Positions 58,187-64,000 of a stretch of 64,000 bases of DNA are shown here, in pieces; position 1 is the first letter of the stretch, and every line of letters begins with the position of its first letter. A program made the position numbers and the translations under genes. Under the pieces are notes generated by a model, which had not been told where the DNA came from, ran no database searches, and was given only the letters and a program-made list of their open reading frames with translations. The DNA is from Heterostelium multicystogenum (taxonomy: Eukaryota > Evosea > Eumycetozoa > Acytosteliales > Acytosteliaceae): the NCBI GenBank assembly GCA_003667245.1, contig RCNN01000121.1, forward strand, positions 1 through 64,000, in the 5' to 3' direction.

Positions 58187-58817
58187 ATGTCATCTAATTT
58201 ATTGGCTATCAAGACACTCAGACCAGCTATTGTCAGCGCTTCATTGCCAGCTGCACAGAGAAGATGTTTGAAATTATATAGAAACGCTATTCGGTTCAGT
58301 ACCAGTGATCATTCAGTTTTACAATCTCTCATACAATGTATCAGATATGAAGAAAAGAATTAGAGGTTAATGTCTATGTCTATATATCTATCTATCATTA
58401 CGATATCTAATATATCTCTATCCAGATCTGAGAACAATAGAGAAATAGTTTACTAATTGTGATTCTATCTATCTCATGCATGATTCATTACATTCAATGC
58501 ATCAATCAAATAACATATACATATATATAATATAATATATATAAAACAGCCGATTTCGAACAATATGCAAACATCACCGACAAGGGTATTTTGGATCGTG
58601 TAGCATTCATTGGTGAGACAGAACTCTTTGATGCGTTTCATTGTTAAAGACAAGATCTCATGTTGTAAACTATTTCGAAGAACAAATCACACCAGCCAAG
58701 CAATTGAGTGAAGGTGAAGATTTTGTTAAAGACATTCTTGGCCAAGATCTAAATTCAATAATAGCTATACAAACTTTAATAAATACTAATAATAATAATA
58801 ATAATATAATATTATAA
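58187..58817 (+). CDS. ndufa6: NADH dehydrogenase (complex I) subunit NDUFA6 / LYRM6
   Basis: LYR-motif accessory subunit of mitochondrial complex I that binds the acyl carrier protein. Start MSSNLLAIKTLRP at 58187. The LYR signature is AAQRRCLKLYRNAIR (about 58245-58293). The frame then breaks at TT 58295-58296; in the next frame VPVIIQFYNL and MKKRIR continue the helix. An intron (about 58374-58549) joins to ADFEQYANITDKGILDRVAF and GETELFDAF. Another break near 58634-58638 precedes TRSHVVNYFEE, which matches the QRTHVMRFF region of human NDUFA6. The C-terminal tail after about 58740 is Asn/Ile-rich and diverges. Length about 140 residues fits the family. Confidence 0.8.
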
Positions 58818-59974
58818 TAATCATAACAACCAAAAGTTAATGTATATTCATACTTTAGAATAGAACACAAATAATACAAATCCAATGTTTAACAAACCAT
58901 ATTATTATCATGTATGATTCTTAGCATAAATCAAACAACTAATTGATACATAACCTATCAACATTCAATCAATCGATCCAAACTCAGGAAATATGTTGAT
59001 TTTTTAAGTATAAGTTCATTATTTTCTTTAAAGACTACTTCATATTATGTTTGATGAAGCAGAGATCAGCAGTACTGGTATATACTAAATGAAACTACAG
59101 TAGAAACATAACAAACAATTGGAATTGGGGTTTCAACACCATAGCTTCACATCTGAGTCTATCACCCTTTGATAAGTATTGGAATATAAATAGATTACAT
59201 GATATCTTGGTTTATAAAAACTAAAGAAATAATCATTGATCTTAAGAGACTTGGTTTGTTATAAAATATTTCCATTATAATAATATGAGCCAAATTTTTA
59301 GTTATTTCTTGTTTATGTCAAAGAAGATTTATGATCCATAAATCATGATATCTAAGCAAAACAACAATATTTATTAGTAATGTTCAATCTGAATGGATTT
59401 ACATTGAAAGATATGGACCAATAATTTGTTTTGATCACATTGTTACTAGCTTTGGTCATCTGATCAATTTTCAAACATTTTACTTGTCATCTTTGTTAAA
59501 TCATTCAGTCCTGAGTCCACAGATCCTTTTCACTTTTCAATAATCGATCTCCAATCTATTTTCTAAAAGACGATCTCTGGTTTTGAGAGGTGCAGCATCC
59601 CTCATGAGTTATGTATCACACTGCTCATCATTGCAAATTGTGTCCTCTTAGATTTGACCACCACCACACAACACTTTTGCAGAACTTGTATTTTTTTGGA
59701 TTCTAAAAATTGGGCTGACATCACATCATGGTCCAATAATGGTATTTTGTAAAACAAATAATTAAATAATTCAAAAAAGAAAAAACAAGCAAGTTAGATT
59801 TTTTTTTTTTAATAAAATTCTAAAAAAAAATCAGATTGTTTGTTTCTGTCTTATTTTAACAACTTTATTATTATTTGATATCTATTTATTTATAATTAGT
59901 AATATTATAATCATTTCATTTAAAACCGCCTTTATTGTGTATTTATTAGATTGCTATTGGTAGAAACAAACAAA
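58818..59974. other. Intergenic region (about 1.15 kb)
   Basis: AT-rich. A moderately GC-richer patch at 59500-59690 has several short open stretches but no convincing protein on either strand. Poly-T/A tracts lie near 59800-59830, just upstream of the next gene. Confidence 0.4.
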
Positions 59975-62181
59975 ATGGACTTGTTAGATGAAATGAACAA
60001 GTCATCACGTAGTGTGCGTGTGTCAGTTCATAATACAACTTCAAAGAAATTGGTTTTGAAATCGCACCCACTCATCTCTGGTCAGTGGAAAAGTAGCACC
60101 ACCAGATGTCATTTTACCATTGAGGTAGGTAGATTATATTATCATTGAATGATAGATCATTGTTTGACTAACAGTTGTTGTTGTTATTATTGTTGTTGTT
60201 ATTGTTATTGTTTTCTTATTTAATATAGTACAATTGAATTTGGATCAGAATCAACTGCTATTTTGGGGTAGTACTGAAGCTGGTTGCATCTATGGTGTTG
60301 AGGGAGGTGTTGAATTGGATGGAAATTTTGAATTCTTCTGGAACAACCCATATTTTGGAAAGAGAGGATTCCGTCGTGTAGCACCAATTGGATATGAATG
60401 CGACTTTAGGTTATCGATCAGAATAACTCAACTTTGAGATTCACCATCAAGGAAATCGACAATGGTAAATATTGGATCATCTATATAATAAGTTCTGTTG
60501 ATTGGTTATTGACTATGATTTGATTGATTTCAGGATATCTTCGTGAAGTGGATGATATTGAAAAGGAGATTAAAACCTTGAATTCAATGATTAATGAAAC
60601 AGATGTTGCTATCAAAGGTATGGCCAAGATGTCTCAGGTCTATCAATCCCAAAAAGACTTGAAGCAGGCTTCCCTTGTCGAAGCCACTGTCAAGGGAAAA
60701 GACCAAGCTTCTCGAGGATATCAAGGCAAAGCGTGAGTCACTTCAAAATGAGATTACTAAAATCAAGCAGCTCGAGTCTGATCCTAAATCATGGAGGCAA
60801 AGTCTTGCAAAGATTCGTGAGAATATAGACAAGACTGTTAAGGATCGTAAGGCTATGGAGCACATGAGAGATGTCTACGAGAAACAAAAGGATGTCAAGT
60901 CCATTGAGGGTCTTGACAAGCAAATCGAAGTTAAAAAGAACGAGACTGATTTCCTCAGAAAGAAAGAGCAAAAGGTTATACAAAAGGTTATCGAGCTAAA
61001 GAAAGCTTTGGTATCGGTGGAAACTGGTGTTGTCACCGCAGCAAAAGAGAGTACAGGCACTCTATCAATATGACAAGTCCAGCGAAGACGAAATCACCAT
61101 TGCACCTGGAGACATTATTGAAGTCATTCACGACGACGGTGGTGAGTGGCTGCGGTGGTCAGCTCAATGGACAGGCTGGATACTTCCCACGTCATTTGTC
61201 AAGTTCTTGGAGGATGAGCCAGCTGTTGTTCCTGCTGAAACATCTCAGCCTGAAGCTGGTATTGCCACTGAACAAGACTTTGCTGATCTCTATCCAAAGG
61301 CAAGAGTAGTTTTTGATCACAATGCCGCAGATGAAGGTGAATTAAGCATTAAAGTTGGCGATACCATTGCTGTTTATTCATGGGAGGACGAATACTGGTG
61401 GAAGTTTCATTGGAAGCAAAATCTGGATACTTCCCATGCAATTGCGGTAGAGTGGATAGAACCAGAAGCATCGATCGACGAAACCCAAACTTCTTCATAC
61501 TCTTACTATGAGACAACAGTGAGTCTGTACCAGAGAGCAAGCACCAGCTCCAACTCCAGCCCCAGTTGTTGTGGCACCAACTCCAGCCCCAACTCCAGCT
61601 CCAACCCCAGCTCCAGTTGTTGTGCACCAACCCCAGCTCCTTCAAAGTCATTACCTACCACACCAGCCAAGCGAGAGTTACCAAATGCACCAAGTCAAAA
61701 GCAATCACCAGCTGTCCACCACAATACAACACCAGTTGTTCACCACACACCAGCTGTCCAACATCATGCCCCAACCCCGGCTCCTACACCAGCTCCAAAC
61801 TCCTATCACCCAACATCATACCCCAGCTCCAAACCCCAGTTGTTCAACATCAACCAACACCAGACACCAAAAAATCACCAACTGTTGCATCACCAAATGT
61901 ATCATCACCAACTCTAACTTCAACACCTGTATCGACTGCTGGATTCGATAAACTCCTCCAACCAATTATTCAAAACTCACCAAGCAATTGGTCGATGCTC
62001 ATCAAAAAGAAACACAGGCACTTCAACAGAGAATTGCCCAATTGGAAAAAGAAGTCAAAGAGCTCAGAGAATCTAAAGGTACTCCAACAGCCCCAACCTC
62101 CAGACCAGCTGAACTGTCACCTCCTTTGCCACAGTAGTTTCAAAGGCTGCACCAGTTGTCAAAAATTGTAATAATAAATAA
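59975..62181 (+). CDS. Coiled-coil, double SH3 protein with N-terminal beta-rich domain
   Basis: Probably a cytoplasmic scaffold. Start MDLLDEMNKSSRS at 59975. The N-terminal about 120 residues (59975-60440, one intron, a frame break near 60265) are beta-rich with a GVEGGVELDGNFEFFW pattern. By eye this loosely recalls aegerolysin-like beta sandwiches, but I would not assign it. A long coiled coil follows (60536-61020, heptads such as ENIDKTVKDRKAMEHMRDVY). SH3 domain 1 (about 61030-61205) shows ALYQYDKSSEDEITIAPGD and GEWLRW; SH3 domain 2 (about 61300-61475) shows ARVVFDHNAADEGELSIKVG and DEYWW. A Pro/Ala/His-rich linker (about 61540-61890) leads to a short C-terminal coiled coil and stop at 62181. 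Several frame breaks exist. Nothing suggests secretion: there is no signal peptide. Confidence 0.65.
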
Positions 62182-62685
62182 TAATCTAATTGGTCATATC
62201 CAATTCCAATTCCAATTCCAATTCCAATTAAATTAATTCCTGATGATGATTTATAATTTATATTATCATCAAAGTTTGTATTTATTTGTAAAATATAGAT
62301 TTCAACTAGAATTCATTTAGAATTCTTTGTTTCCGGATCTGGAAAAATAAGTGGATGAATCTGTAAAGACACAAAAAAACACAACCTTGTTTATTTTACT
62401 TTTTCTCTAAAAGTTAAGATAATAACAACTTTTATTATTGAAAATTATTTTTTACAACCCCCAAATTCAACCATATAAAAAAATCTAATTTCAAATAATA
62501 TTCTTTTTTTTAATTGAATTTAACTTATTATTTTTATATATATATAAAGACAATTCACCCCTTTAATTTAATTCTATCCTATTATTTATTATTAATAGTT
62601 ATTATTTATTACCTACTTTACATTAGTTTTTTAATTTATATTATATTTATTCATTAGATTATATATTTACATATATTGAACTAAA
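62182..62685. other. Intergenic region
   Basis: About 0.5 kb. CCAATT-type tandem repeats (about 62197-62230) sit just past the SH3 gene. The remainder is AT-rich with T runs near 62505 and an AT alternation near 62537-62547. It would be the promoter of the RRM gene. Confidence 0.4.
62197..62230. repeat. Tandem hexanucleotide CCAATT repeat
   Basis: About five to six near-perfect tandem copies of CCAATT downstream of the SH3 gene stop. Confidence 0.8.
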
Positions 62686-63993
62686 ATGAACAAAGTAAGT
62701 ACTATGACTAAAGCTTATTAGTTGCTTATTTGTTATTGCCAATGTCTTATATTTATAACTAAGCTAGTGGCTAATGACTAATGGCTAATGATTAGTGACT
62801 AATGATAATTGCTTGTTTAATAAAAACACATTTATCTAACTGTATTGTTTGCATGCATCTGGTATTGATTTTAGGAGTTATTATCTGTATATGTTTCAAA
62901 CATTTCATTGAAGGCAACTACAAAGACAGTATCTGATTTCTTTTCATTCTGTGGAAAGATTACAGAGTTATCTTTAAGAGTGTAGGTTCGACTTTTGTGT
63001 TGATGTACAATTGATTTATTAACAAATTGACAATTCAAATGTAGTGACTCAACAACAACAGCACAAGAGGCAGTTGTAGTGTTTGAATCAGAGTCTGCTG
63101 CCAAGACAGCATTATTGTTAACAAATGCTTTGATTGTAGACAAGGTTATTGTAGTTGTTCCATACAGCCCAGCTCAACACTTCATACCATCACCAAATGA
63201 AACAGTAGTCAACGAAGATACCAACACTCACAACACAAATGAAACTGAGCAGACTAATGTAGAAAATAACAATAACAACACCAGAGAACACAATTACCAA
63301 CAGAGATCATCCAGTACCAGATGCCGAAAGAGTATGTTCAATTGATTGTATTGTTGGCAACAGTACATAATACTAAAGTATATTTCAAAATTTAGACAAA
63401 GACATCTGTTATCGCAACAATGCTTGCATCAGGATATAATCTCAGCCAAGAGGCTGTTTCTAAAGCAAGACAGATTGATGAGGAGCATATGATTACTTTG
63501 AAATTAAAAGTTGGTGCAGAGAGTATCAAAGCAACTGCAAATGAAATTGATAACAAGTTACACATTACGAGAATGCTGTTGCTTTCAAGACTGCTGTCGT
63601 TGAGAAAAGCCAAGGATTTGAACATTTCAGAGAATGCATCTGCCGTCAAGAATGTTGTTGTTAGCACAAGCTAAGGCAGTCGATGAGAGATTCCAAATCT
63701 CTGGTATGTTCAAGAGCGCTACTGACTTACTTTCCCAACAGGTGACCTCTTTGGCCGCCAAAGCAAAGGAAAATGAGACTGTAGCCAAGGGTGTCGAAGT
63801 TATGTCATCTATTGGAACTGCTATCAAACAAACTGGAGACAATATTTCAACCACTGTAGAGAAACAATTCACCCAAATTTCAGATGACACCAAATCAATA
63901 ATTGAAGAAAAGAACAGAGAAAGAGCAGAGAATCCAACTGAAACAGATTCATTACTTTCAGAAACAGGACACTCAGAAGAATCCACAATCTAA
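62686..63993 (+). CDS. RRM protein of the Vip1/BPA1-like family
   Basis: Single N-terminal RRM followed by a helical repeat region, the layout of fission yeast Vip1 and plant BPA1-type proteins; function poorly known. Start MNK at 62686, intron 62695-62874. The RRM begins ELLSVYVSNISLKATTKTVS and DFFSFCGKITELSLR, is split by an intron (about 62984-63042), and resumes DSTTTAQEAVVVFESESAAK then ALIVDKVIVVVPY. A short Asn/Thr-rich linker and another intron (about 63331-63397) lead to ATMLASGYNLSQEAVSKARQ and repeated units of type (V)SKARxxDEEHxI, AKAVDERFQISGMFKSA. It ends in a Glu/Ser tail, stop 63991-63993. Frame breaks near 63570 and 63660 shift the repeat region. Confidence 0.75.
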
Positions 63994-64000
63994 AAGAATT

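Noticed and set aside
59500..59690. GC-richer patch considered as a hidden exon
   Set aside because: Stops in all frames on both strands within 30-40 codons and no recognisable protein.

Overview
This window looks like nuclear DNA of a dictyostelid social amoeba. The intergenic DNA is very AT-rich. Introns are short (about 60-100 bp) with GTAAGT/GTATGT...TAG boundaries. There are oligo-dT tracts, trinucleotide and tetranucleotide microsatellites, and Asn/Gln/Ser/Thr-rich low-complexity protein segments. Gene content agrees: a Wariai-type homeobox-ankyrin protein, an EF-hand NADPH oxidase, a gelsolin-family protein and a mitochondrial MinD. I cannot name the species. No tRNA, rRNA or CRISPR was recognised; one locus looks like a decayed transposase.

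Layout: (1) 1-5.3 kb: three mitochondrial genes, an Hsp78/ClpB disaggregase (minus, cut by the window edge), the complex II assembly factor SDHAF4 and an intact five-exon MinD. (2) 6.0-9.3 kb: an MFS transporter and an acidic, transposase-like locus. (3) 9.8-15.6 kb: a large CCCH zinc finger - RNB-like - SF1 helicase-like fusion whose catalytic motifs are eroded, tail to tail with MMS19 (15.6-19.2 kb). (4) 20.3-23.4 kb: a divergent Rpn10-like VWA protein with a long low-complexity tail. (5) 26.4-32.7 kb: an S28 serine carboxypeptidase, a C-CAP-like/SEC-C protein, a small membrane protein and DCAF7/WDR68. (6) 33.1-42.9 kb: a GH38 alpha-mannosidase, the Paf1-complex subunit Cdc73, an NAD(P)-dependent oxidoreductase and nucleoporin Nup62. 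(7) 43.0-56.9 kb: Wariai (homeobox + ankyrin), NoxC-type NADPH oxidase and a gelsolin-family protein, all on the minus strand. (8) 58.2-64.0 kb: complex I subunit NDUFA6, a coiled-coil/double SH3 protein and a Vip1/BPA1-like RRM protein.

Most genes carry single-base frame breaks that fall in homopolymers, while protein similarity continues across them in another frame. I read this mainly as sequencing or assembly error, not wholesale pseudogenisation. Gene spans below therefore run from the likely start to the likely stop and cover several open segments and introns. The genes do not form an operon-like system; each acts in its own pathway. Several serve mitochondria (Hsp78, SDHAF4, MinD, NDUFA6). 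The items most worth a second look are MinD, the eroded RNB/helicase fusion and the Rpn10-like VWA protein.
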